From Saccoglossus kowalevskii (lineage: Eukaryota > Hemichordata > Enteropneusta > Harrimaniidae): DNA of 64,000 bases. Below are positions 39,907 to 51,186 of this stretch, piece by piece. How positions within the stretch are numbered: position 1 is the stretch's first letter; every line of letters begins with the position of its first letter. Position numbers and translations under genes: made by a program. The notes under the pieces were generated by a model. The model was not told the origin of the DNA. It saw only the letters and a program-made list of their open reading frames with translations, and searched no databases. Location of the stretch: assembly GCF_000003605.2 (NCBI RefSeq), contig NW_003137329.1, positions 385,399 through 449,398 on the forward strand, read 5' to 3'.

Positions 39907-42900
39907 ATGAAAACATTGATTTTCTTATTACTGGCAGTAGTACCTGCACTATGTGAGTTGGACGGTAAGTTAACATTGATTTCACACATGTTTTTTAAAA
40001 CAATGTTTGCATAATCTAATCATTTATTTTCATTCAAGTGAAACTACAAGTCCTGGACTTAAAGACTTTATTCCAAATACATAGAGTAATTGCAACATTG
40101 ACAACTTATTTTATTTCCACCACTGACTTATTTATTTATGCTAATGAGCTGTTAAGTGAATAGTATATTCACCTAACCCATGAAATCACGTGAATCTACC
40201 CTGCCAAGAATATTAATGTAATACACATTACCTCTAAATTGAGGTTTCTTGCGATGGAGCGCTTCCGTGGCCAATCACATCGTCGATAATGTTTTGTTCT
40301 TCAAATGTATTTTAAAAATTTGCTATATTTTAAATTAATGATCATATTATTAAAATGCATTCACTAATTTACATAAATGTAAGGTCACAAAAGAAAATTG
40401 TACAACCACTTAAAAAAAGTATATATTGTTTGAAAACTTAGAGTATGTTGCGGTCGGATGTTATTACGAAGACTTGGATGACAGGGCGATTCCCATTAGT
40501 ATTGGTGGACGGCTCCCGAACGACCTCACACCAGAGCAGTCAATTCGCAAATGTGCCAAGAAGATCCACCGACGGAATGATGCTTTTGAAATATTCGCTT
40601 TGAAGGCAAATCGTAAGTGTTTCTCAGGTCTGACTGCAGCCGATACCTATGCCAAACATGGGCCATCGAATGACTGTAGTATATCCGCTGATGGTGATCG
40701 ATCGTCCAGGTCTGTTTTTGCCTTTGTCAAAACCAGTGTAACATGCCAACAAGAAATGATGAATCTCACCTGTGACCATGGCAGAATTCAGGTTGTTTCT
40801 GCAACCTATGGACGTGGCGATGGGCTGGGTGAGGAATGTGGTGACCAGGGTGAGGAATCCACCGAGTGTTTCGCAACCGACACCTTAGACATAGTGAAAG
40901 ATTTATGCAATGGCAAAAAAACATGTACTAAGAACACCGTCATGGCTGTATATGGCGACCCCTGCCCTGATGCTCCAAAACATCTCGTTGTTCGTTATTA
41001 TTGTGAGTATATATTCCGTATATATCAAGGTTGTATTTAAAATGTTAAGTTATCTCATTATAATAGATGGCATGATGATATGAGCGATGTATAAAATATA
41101 TTTTTTTTCTTTTTCACTCCATTTTTTTCATTCGTTTCATGTACATTCACCGTTTTTAAACTTTAAAAAGTCGTCTTCGCACAGCGTGCGTGCGAAACTT
41201 ATGATAATAAACAAGTTGTTTACACGCGTTGTATACGTCGATTTCAACCAATCACTGATTTTATATATTACTTCATTTATACAGGTGGTCAACCCTGGTT
41301 TCCAAAATACGGTATGTTTGTCTTTTTTTTGAGAAGGGGAATCTAATGTGTATAATGTATACAAGGCTGTTATCAGGTGCATTTCAAGTGCAACAGAACA
41401 ACTGATCTTGTCTCAAAATATTGTCCTATTTCGAAGAGTGTATTTCATTCTATGGCCATTTGACAATCGATTCGCACAGTTGAACGGACATAAGTGATTT
41501 CAAGTTTTTTAGACACACAGCGGTAACTTCTTGATGTGCTGAATACGGCTTTTGGAGACCTGAATTGTTTGCATTTTATTATTGAAATGTATAGCCACTT
41601 AATGTTAATGTAAATATGATATTATATTTGAAAACTATTTTTTTAAATTCGGTGTGACATTTTGCTTTGCACTCACAAGGATTATTTCCATATAATACTT
41701 CTACTGGTTAGTGCTCTGATGAAGACAGTGTGCTGAATATAGGAATAATGCCAAAATATCATAATAGTATATTCTAACGTTAGGAAGATATAATGCAGTA
41801 GCGGATATCGAATAAATAGCATACATGTTATCGATAGTTCACGTGTAGGTCATTTTAGGTTTAACCATAAAATATATTTGTATACACTTATCTTAGCTTC
41901 TTTTGTGGGGTGTGTCTTTTTCCATTTCACATCCTTTTTCCATTATGGGTTTTATTGTTCCTTCATCTGATATACCTAATATAATTAGAGGGATGTCGTT
42001 GTTGTGATGTAGGATTTAAATATAATATGTGTTTTTGCATTTTTGTTGAAAACAGTTCACCACATGTTGATAATATTCTCTAATTTATTTAAATTATGCT
42101 TACCGCGAATTAGTTTTGCTTGGATGTTACGAAGAGACTGACAGAAATCAATTGGAAGAGAAGGCTATTCCGAAAATGCTTGGAACCCTCCCTGAATCTG
42201 AAGATCCACAAGACCTAACTGATGCATGTGCAAAGAAGGCCGACAAATTTGAAATTTTTGGTATTAAAAACGCCTATAAATGCTATTCTGGTCTGACAGC
42301 AGCCGACACCTATGACCGATACGGATTATCAGATCAGTGTGATAACCCGGACGCTGATAATGCCCGATCTGTTTATGCCTTCGTGAAATCAAGCCTGACA
42401 TGCCAGAAGGAAAGAGCTTATCTTTCGTGCAGCCATGGCAAGATTCACATACTTACAGCACAGTACGGTCGAGGATACAAGCACGTGTGTGGTTGGCAAC
42501 CTGGCTACCCTGAGCACTGCAGATTCACTACAAGCACGCTTGATGAGGTGTCTGAACGATGTGAAGGCAAAAGTGATTGTGAATTCAACACAGTCTTCGC
42601 CATATATGGTCTACCATGTCCCTCTGACATCAACAAATACCTTGATATCAGCTACTATTGTGAGTAGAATAAACTATTTGTATAATTGTGTAACATTCTC
42701 TAAAATCAATATAGAAGAAGCTACATTGTAACAATCAACAATAACTCTATTTGTTTTAGTGTCACGTGAGCTTTTATTTGACTACTCCTATAGCAACATT
42801 TTAAGTTTGAAATAATAATCGCTTCCATGGCTAAAATACTGATTTGTCATTCGTTTACTCACTGTTTACGTGTGATATCAGCTAATAGTCACCAATTTGA

Positions 42901-42920
42901 ATTTATCTACAGGTGCTTAG
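39907..42920 (+). CDS. Secreted lectin with two WSC-like + SUEL (rhamnose-binding) units
   Basis: Exons 39,907-39,964; 40,442-41,002; 41,285-41,311; 42,114-42,659; 42,913-42,920 give 399 residues. Residues 1-16 are a signal peptide (MKTLIFLLLAVVPALC). Each large exon encodes a Cys-rich WSC-like module (GCYYEDLDDRAIP ... KCFSG ... TYAKHG) and then a SUEL/rhamnose-binding lectin domain. The first SUEL domain has the sugar-contact motifs YGR and DPC (ATYGRGD, YGDPCPDAPKHLVVRYYC); the second keeps YGR but has LPC in place of DPC. A nine-residue linker (GQPWFPKYG region) joins the units. SUEL lectins bind galactose/rhamnose-type sugars outside the cell, often in eggs or in defence; that role is inferred. 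All splice phases agree. The ending is ambiguous: splicing gives YYCA-stop, retention of intron 4 gives YYCE-stop. Confidence 0.85.
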
Positions 42921-43660
42921 AAATGTGAGGACCAGAAATTACCGTATAATTGCCTCATCGGTAAGTAACAGACAACAATTTTCAAACATTTTAGGGTCTG
43001 GGTTTCTTTATTTAGACACAAAAATAACCAATGAGTTCAATTGAGCGGCGTGTTTCAGCTGATGTATGGCACAGTACATGTTACAGAGAAGTGGTCACCA
43101 CTGCTGTTAATTATATTCACTGTTAGTCAAAGGTGCCGATGTGTTCTAAGCTGATTATATGTTAATTGCTGGAAACATTCATTGCGCACAGTCGGATTAC
43201 ATTTAACATAGCGGAAAACCATATAACGTATCCTGAGAGGGAAACCCAAAACTCGCCCCTTGAATTTATCTCCAATCATTAAATTAAAATCAAAGTTAGA
43301 TTAAACCAACAAAGCATTATATACGTTTAAAAAACTCCACCAACATTTGCCAATGATAGAGTGAGTATCAGATCGTGGTTTAACTCTACGTTTGCAATTT
43401 TCTATACAATCATAAATTAGAAGAAAATAAATTTACGCATAATCAAATATTTTAACTAAACTGCATGGACATTACGTTTGAAATTTATGGAATGTATGAT
43501 TAATTTAAATCTATACTTATTATGTCTTTCCAGATGTACGATATCAGATAGTGGTGGAAACATTGGTATACCCCTTTATGTAGAATAATTATCCTTTGAG
43601 TGCATACGCAATAATATTATATGTAGGTGTATAAAATGTACAATAAATATAACAATTTTA
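42913..43660 (+). other. 3' exons of the intact lectin transcript and polyA signal
   Basis: After the stop TAG (42,918-42,920) the exon runs to 42,960, before a strong donor (GTAAGTAAC). The last exon starts at 43,534 after TTTCCAG. A polyadenylation signal AATAAA lies at 43,642-43,647. The same layout exists in copy A (35,272-35,319, then 35,838 on). Past the TAG the frame stays open to a second TAG at 43,581-43,583, coding KCEDQKLPYNCLID and VRYQIVVETLVYPFM. Confidence 0.6.
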
Positions 43661-43699
43661 GATTACTTCCACGCGGTCCTTGTTGTGATTTGAATTAGC

Positions 43700-46600
43700 A
43701 CATGCGCTTTGTACACGCTGTATTGCATATGCTCAGAAATGCAATTCTCGTATTTACGGCTTTCCACAAGATAGTATTGTTAGAGATCTCACATCACACG
43801 TGTTATATTCAACGCAATGTTTACCATAATATATTTACACTAACAAGACTGCAGCTATAATTCTGGGGCGCCATCTGTTGGTCGTAATATATCGAGGAGT
43901 GTTATTACACGGTTGGCAAAGTCACGCAAACAGCGTCCAATTGCACCCATCTGTGAGGGCGCAATAACTAGCCCTGACTATGTCAGGCTAGTAAGAATGG
44001 TTTTATTGCAGGATTCGATAGACTATCATGGCACATTATGTATGAACTACTCAATGATATAGAATGGAATGCTAAAAACTAATCAATGTGCTGTGGTTTC
44101 TGTGTGATGAGAAAGGTCTTTGGTAGCAATGTGTAATTCACCTCGTTAATGAGTACTTAAAGTAGTTGCACGTGTATTAATCTAAAATGTTTTATGGTGG
44201 TAGAACCAGAATAACTTATGTATTTGGAATATCAACGCTATGTCATACAAAAATCTCCAATTGAATGAATGAATTAATGAATGATATTGAAATAATCTAA
44301 TAGTCGTTATACGCGCCTGATATTGTAGTGCTTATAAAACAATTATTTAGCTTCAAGTGATTCTGTAGATTGTTAACACTAATTGTAGACTAAAGTAGTC
44401 AATGAAAAATGGAATCAAAATCATGGAATCGAAAAGTTTACAACTGATGCTGGTGCAGTCATTGTAAATGTAAAAGAATTTCAGAAAATATACCATATGT
44501 GACTACTGCAACAAGTAGTCCTTTATTCAAGCTTAAACGTACCGCAATCACGGCCAGTCTTACTGAGTATTGTGTTAGATAAGGGCTCGTCTAATTAACT
44601 AAAGCTATTCTACATCGGAATAACAAAGTTGTTGGGCGTGATTGTTTATTCAAGTTACGGTAGGAGAATATACGCACATGGCCGAAGTATTAGTGTTATT
44701 CGTCACTGAATCATTGATGTCAAAATATATTCACCATAATATACAAGAACCTTTTCTAAGTTGTTAACCACACTCCAGGGTTAATCTTCAATTTTTACCA
44801 AGATTACACCCGATTACTATATGCATTTCCATACACGACAGGCTTATATTGCGAGTAACATGGTTCATAGAACTTTCATAATAGAGATAATTGTTTCCGT
44901 GTTTTTTTGTTTTGTTTTTTGTAAAATCAATCTACAAAATATCTAATTACAGATACATAATACTGATTCAAATTTGTTGTTGGTGACATGGTACGTTATT
45001 ACACGTCAAATTATTCATATGGATAAATATGGCCAAGTGTTTACGTTATCCCATCGGTAGTCATTTTATTGCCATTATTTATCAATATTGTTTTACATGA
45101 CAGGGGATATTTCTCGTTATGGGATCATTGAAAGCTCATCTGTTTTGTTTATTCCGTTTAGTTTGCTTAGAATCACTATTTAAACAAGTTGAACAGAATC
45201 ATGAATACATTTTGTACATGGAATAACAAATAGAAAGAATCGTCCGGTGATCACTGTGTCGTCTCCAAGGTTACAGTTGTGACGAAGCATTTATAGAAGG
45301 CGGAATTTGATACGTCAAACAGAATCCACAAACAAACAAGATCCTCTCTGATTGGTCTGACTGTTAGGATTGAGTAGCCAATCAGATACAATCTTATAAG
45401 TAGCTTCGTATTGACTTCAAATATGAGCTTATCGCAATCTTACAATGGTAGTCATATATTTCAAAGATCACAATTACTGAGAACGTTTTTTTTTTTTCGA
45501 AATTGTATAGATGCCTTTTTTTAAACCCGTACTTAATCATTCTATTTATTTCGCTGGTTCCCGTCGTCCCTTGCGAATGGCAAGTAGTACGCAGGTAACT
45601 AGTAATTGCCATTTTGTTCCACTTGGCCGTGATTCCGGCCCAAAATCACTTGACTACGTGACGTAATTTGAATATTCGTTTTCTGTAAACAAGTCTGAAG
45701 ACTTGCCCATCATTCTGACTGGTCAGACTTACATATTTAAGATGTTCCTTGCATTTATCGCTGTTTCTGTGCAAATTTATACCAAAAGAAACAGGTTTTT
45801 ATTCGCCAGACCTTCGAGAGTAAAAGGAACCCCCTGCTTTCCGGCCCGAGTCTAAACGCTGACGCCAAGCAACTAGAAAGTGACTGACCAATCAGAATGC
45901 CGTAACCGTTAGTAGTTACCGGCCTCTTGTGGCTTTGTGCGTCATGACACTTGAGGCGGGATGTTTCAAGCATTTCCATGAAGTGTGAATGAAATATTAC
46001 ATTTACGAACACTTACATACCGACTATCTTCGTATGAGAAGTCAAGCTTCCTGATAATGAATAAAACGACATCGGAAGCATTAATACCAGCCTGATTGTT
46101 ACACAAATCTAGTAAATGGAGATAAACACCAACAAATACCAAGCACGTATATTTTCTGTATTAGTAGTGATGTGTTGTGCCTAATTCCATTGCGAACTGT
46201 TGTGTAATATACTTACGTCTTATTCTCCGCCGTTAGAAATTCAACCGAAATGAACTCACCTTTGTGCAAAGAAAAAATATTAATCAGACAAGTATTATCC
46301 GAGAATTCAAAGGAGTGTATAAATCTCACGCAGAATTGTGAGGGCGCCACCCAGCTATAATTTAAGGTAAAACTACAGTCCCTTTAAAAGAACTTTGGTA
46401 AAACTAACCATAACTTTATGAACGCATTCTAGCATGGCGATAGTCTCAGGGTGCACCTCGCATATTAAACGTCATTTTTCATAGTGTGAAAAACAGAACA
46501 GCGTTGCACTGTGGTATGTAAAGTTTCTATGACAGAATCAATAAAATACGGTGTATAAAGCGATTTTAATTAAAATACGTATAGCAAATAATTACGAAGA

Positions 46601-47282
46601 TTCATCTATTAACACAGTTTCGTATTCGACGACATTTTTCTTCTCTTTGGTTGTATTCTTTTTCTTGTTTGATTTTAGTTCCATGTTTTCGCACTACTTC
46701 TGTACCATTATGTACGTCCTTAGATTCATCTCCCGAGTTTGTTGACAATTCGTCCAACACTTCGTCATTGACCTTCGGTTCTATGCGCAGACATAATTGA
46801 AAATTATCAATCATATAGTATTGACGATACAGAATAAGTAATAAATATATTTATATTGTCAAATATTAGTATAACATAATTAACGATAACCCGTGCTTAC
46901 CAAAAACACGTATACATTTTTCGTCACAAAATATAGGTGGCAAGTCGTTATTCCTAATTTACCGGCGTCTTCTCTACAAATTCTACACTCAATTTACTGA
47001 ATAGAACGACGAGTTTACTTGCATTACTAAACATTTGTAGAGAGAACATGATGTGTAATGACAGTCGCACGTCATCCGTGATATTATCAAAGTAATTACT
47101 GTGTCTAAAAATACTGTGCTTCGCTGTACAAGTAATACTCAAATTATTTCCAAACGGACGTTTTAAACGTGTACTGAATAAAGATTCAATCTCAATGACT
47201 GACGCAGTTTAGGTCATAACTATGCTTGGGGCAAGTATGAGCTTCTTTCAACAAACATTGTGTCTGCAAAAACAACATTGCT
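43700..47282. other. Intergenic stretch
   Basis: It contains one copy of the CCAAT repeat (listed separately) and a charged minus-strand frame at 46,602-46,780 (IEPKVNDEVLDELSTNSGDE) preceded by an acceptor-like CGCATAG. That frame could be the last exon of an unseen minus-strand gene, but nothing upstream supports it. No other feature recognised. Confidence 0.4.
45295..45415 (-). repeat. Dispersed CCAAT-containing repeat, copy 2
   Basis: The reverse complement reads CTGATTGGCTACTCAATCC, then AACAGTCAGACCAATCAGAG and CTTGTTTGTTTG, and continues GACGTATCAAATTCCGCC, aligning with copy 1 over about 110 bp. Confidence 0.65.
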
Positions 47283-47284
47283 TA

Positions 47285-47977
47285 CAGCAAGTTCCAGAAG
47301 TATTGGAGCAGCCAATTTGCAAACTCGCTAGCGAATTGGCTAACTGCTTTGGTTTTGACTATACGGTTGGCTTTCGAATCTCGCTAGCGCCGTCTTGCGG
47401 TAACGCCCACGAATCTATGTAACAGTGGGGAAACGATCCTCATACTTTAGAAGCTAATCAGCGACGGTCTTACAGTTGGATGGCGATTTTGCTTTGAAAA
47501 AACACCAGGAAAAGCGTTATATGCTCTTAGTGTACACACAAAAACGACGAATGAGGTCGATTTTTTTCAGCGGTTGGCTTAATGTTACCCCAACGGATCG
47601 TCTGAGTGTGAAAGTTTGTTATTTTCTCCCTGATTTGTAGGAAACTGTTTCTCAACTTGTCTATTTAGTTTCAAGCAGTGTTCAAGAAGGTTAACTTCAT
47701 ATAATAAATATCGGTGGATAAATCGTATTTATAATATTATCACGCCAGCTGACTGTGGCCATTTTCGGGCTCAAATCATTCAGGGGAATCCAGACATGGA
47801 GGATGAGGATGCGTAAAAACATTCTATGTCCCCTAATGCAATATAGACTCGCAAAGAGTGGACGCAAACTGGCGCCAGCGAGATTCGAAAAACAGCCGTT
47901 TAGTCAAAACCCAAGCAGTTAGCCAATTCGCTAGCGAGTTTGCAAATTGGCTGCCCCAATACTTCTGAGACTTGCTG
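47285..47977. mobile_element. 693-bp inverted-repeat DNA transposon, non-autonomous
   Basis: Terminal inverted repeats of about 110 bp begin CAGCAAGT and include CAGCCAATTTGCAAACTCGC and TAGCGAATTGGCTAACTGCT at both ends. The element is bounded by TA dinucleotides (47,283-47,284 and 47,978-47,979), which fits a Tc1/mariner-like TA target. The interior has no transposase frame. The high identity between arms suggests moderate age. Confidence 0.85.
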
Positions 47978-48035
47978 TAAATCGCTGAATCCATTGTTTC
48001 GACGTGACGTCACACAACCACGGTTTTCTTCAGAC

Positions 48036-48122
48036 CATGGAAGGTACTAACAGGAGACACGACGCCTCTCATGTGGTCACTCAAGCCTCCTAACTGGCTT
48101 ATTTCCGTTAGTACCTTCCATG
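48036..48122. repeat. Perfect 16-bp inverted repeat (foldback)
   Basis: CATGGAAGGTACTAAC at 48,036-48,051 is mirrored by its exact reverse complement at 48,107-48,122, with a 55-base loop. It may be the ends of a tiny MITE. It lies 60 bp from the 693-bp element. Confidence 0.7.
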
Positions 48123-48774
48123 TTCAGACACTCGCTCTACGATTTTGTTTACATTTTGTGGAAGTCATTAAGTATTTTTGGCACAAAGTCAAGTTGACCG
48201 GTATAATGAATAGAGACAATATTGTTTAATCGAATTAAACCATTGCTGCTGTACTAGTATTTCATTCATAGTTTTGACATATTTAGACAGGAAATAGTAT
48301 ATACATGGTGTCATGGAAACATACAAAAAACTAAAAACGATGTCATTCAAAAAGTTAATATTTATATATAATTAAAATGTATACGTCACTCAGAGAAGAT
48401 TACACATTCGCTATTTTAAGTTCTGCTTGGGTCTGTAAATTAGAAAACAATATTACACATCATCGTTCTTTTGTTCGCATTCAGGTCGGGTATTAATTAC
48501 TTAATCGCCGTATATAATTGCACATTTTATATACCGCAATGTAAATCTAAATAAACTCAACTTAAATAATGATCGCCATTTCAGAAGGTCGTCTCAGAGC
48601 CAGACATTACCCAATAAATAGTACATTACCACAATTGAGTCAGTCCATAGACCAACGTAATAAAATGCACGATTAGTACGTAATTGGGTGACATGATATT
48701 AATGAATTCACAAAAGTGTGCAACAGGTTATACAAAAACTAAGCGACGCTGCATAGTATTTTCCGGCCCTGCCA

Positions 48775-49000
48775 TATGTTGTTTTTATTCCATGCAGAGA
48801 CATAAGGCTGCAATCAGGTTCTTCCACTCCTGTCTATCCTTGGCCAACATTTCTGCTCAACTCCAGGTCAGGTTCGCTTGGGCAAGTTCTGTGGTAATGG
48901 TTCTTCATGTGGTTTTTGGCCTGCCTGCGTTTCGTTTACCATGCCACTTGGACATATCGGATTTTGTTGCACACCAGCATTTGGATGCATAGACAGATTC
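48775..49000 (-). mobile_element. LINE C-terminal fragment (RTE/L1-like tail)
   Basis: The minus strand encodes KWHGKRNAGRPKTT, then in another frame RTITTELAQANLTWS and AEMLAKDRQEWKNLIAALC, ending in a stop. This matches the well-known LINE C-terminal pattern GRPKTTWRR...AQDR..WR..VAAL. One frame change and one internal stop are visible, so it is dead. The clade is uncertain. Confidence 0.75.
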
Positions 49001-49009
49001 TAAGGAAAG

Positions 49010-51180
49010 TATGTTGCGACTTGCACCTATTAGTTGGTAGTTGAGATATAAATGTTTATCCCATGCACCTGTTATGCAATGGACTTGATCTGTGGATGAT
49101 CTCAATTAGAAATTATGACATCTCTGAGGATACAACAAAGTTTTGAGGACTTAGCAAGCCTTTTTAAACAACTTGTATTAAAATATGGTGAATAGCGACG
49201 TTTCTGTCATGTATCGTAAATTAGACTGAATTACTTCCAAAGTTCCAAATTGAATCGTGCCATTTCATACTGCATGTTGATGAATAAATTGGATTATGAT
49301 CAACTAAGTTTTTCATAAAAGCTCACGTCTCAAGAGTATTTTTTGATGTAATAACGACAGTATTTAATGCAAGTGTGCAGCAATTGTTTTGGCATATACA
49401 ATACAGTACAGTACAGTACATTAAAAGTTTCCTATACAGAATACTTAAATAAAACTTTATCACCTCTTCTTTCACAGAATCCATTTGGAAAAGATAGCAA
49501 TAATTCATAATGTTGCCAGGTGACACTGCTCCATTTCAACCACCATTTCTTTTTTTTCATTTGCTTGATACTTGTTAGATCTTCATAGTTGATCCAGCTC
49601 AGCTCTACTTTTGTTGAATTAATTAATAGTATTTCAATTTTCAGACCGAGTGAATCACATGCGACTTTGCTAAATTTATTTGCAGATTCAGATCCCCTCT
49701 TCATCTTAGCTTGGAACATTTTAATCTTTTCTTTTAGACTTGACCATTTTCTCCTTCAATTCTACCCATTCTAAGAGTTTACAGTAACACAGCAAATAAT
49801 GTTTTATCATCACGTTTAAGTTTTGAAAGAGTACAACTCAATGGGACATTCAAACTGGTCATCCAGAAGATCATGACCGTGTGAAATGAGTCTTTGCTTT
49901 TCAAAGAAAATCACAGAATAAGGGTCTGTTAAGTTTAAAATAATTAGAGAACAGGGGGGGAAAAAAAGCGATGTTTTGAATAGTTTGTTGAAAATCTATT
50001 GTAACCAGTTGTGTGTGCATGCCAATGCAGACTTAAATAAGATATCCAGACTGTAGTAGTTGTTTAAATGCAACAAGAAAGTGATTTCATTTACACTTTT
50101 GCACGATATATGTTGTGATTGTGAAAAAGGGACAAAATTTGTATGAAAAACAAACATTAGGAACAAGCATTGTCGGGACAGGAAACAACATTCCTGCTTT
50201 CAAACCGAGTTATTTGGCTGTACCAGAATAAACAAAACACTAAACACACAGGTTTCAGTTTCTGGTTTTACTGAAATTGTTAAAAGTGACTGCGAAGATA
50301 TTTTGCATCAACAGATATAAACAATACATTAGTTGGCAGCAATAACAAAATTGTAAACAAATGATAATTCTTTCCAAAATCTGGGCAGAAATATTTGTTT
50401 TTATTGTGAAAACTTGTGATGTTTTTTAACCCCAAGCCAAAGCAAAAAAAAAGTTACTCTTGTTCACCCATGACACTTTACGCGACCCCCCCAAAAGGTC
50501 ACACATACTGGCACTTTCTGAGAGTACAAATTCTTAACACATTGTAAAATATTATTCTGTACCCCACACCCCTTCTAGAATATGCAACCTTGGAATATTG
50601 TGCCTTGCGCTTAATGTATATACTCAAGTAGTAGTAGTATGGGAATTTGTGTAAACTATCATGGTGAAGTGGTAGTACATAATCCACACAACTTGTTTAC
50701 ATGGTGTTATTCGAGACTGCTTCTAATAGAGCAAATACATTACTTCTTTGACTGCGTTAACATGCCATGGTACGTAACAAAACTATCAGAAGTTTTCTTC
50801 TTAATCACCTTACAGTTAGGGATCATGTAGCCAGTGTTCTCACTTTTGTATCATTGCCTAATTTTTTGTCTCACATTTTTTACTTACACAAGACAAGTTG
50901 TCTAAAAAAAATGGCAAGAAAATACAAGTGACAATACAAGTGTAGAATAACCTGATGGAACAATTCCACTGCACATAATTTAATTTCTAGTGAGAACACT
51001 GTAAGCTTCATATTTCAAAGTAAATCTACTGTAAATCTTTCAAGTTATATATAACCCCACGAAAGTCCACCTGGTTCCTTCTCACATGCTACATTTTCAT
51101 GTCATTTTGATAAAATCTACCCGGGTACTGGACAATCTAAAAATAATTTGAATCATGATTTTAAAAAACAATAAAATAAA
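49010..51180. other. Intergenic stretch downstream of NOP58
   Basis: A 95-codon minus-strand frame (49,432-49,719; contains KKKKWWLKWSSVTWQHYELL) is basic, not recognised, and may be chance or the 3' end of an unseen gene. An AATAAA on the minus strand near 50,400 could serve NOP58. Nothing else supported. Confidence 0.4.
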
Positions 51181-51186
51181 TACATC

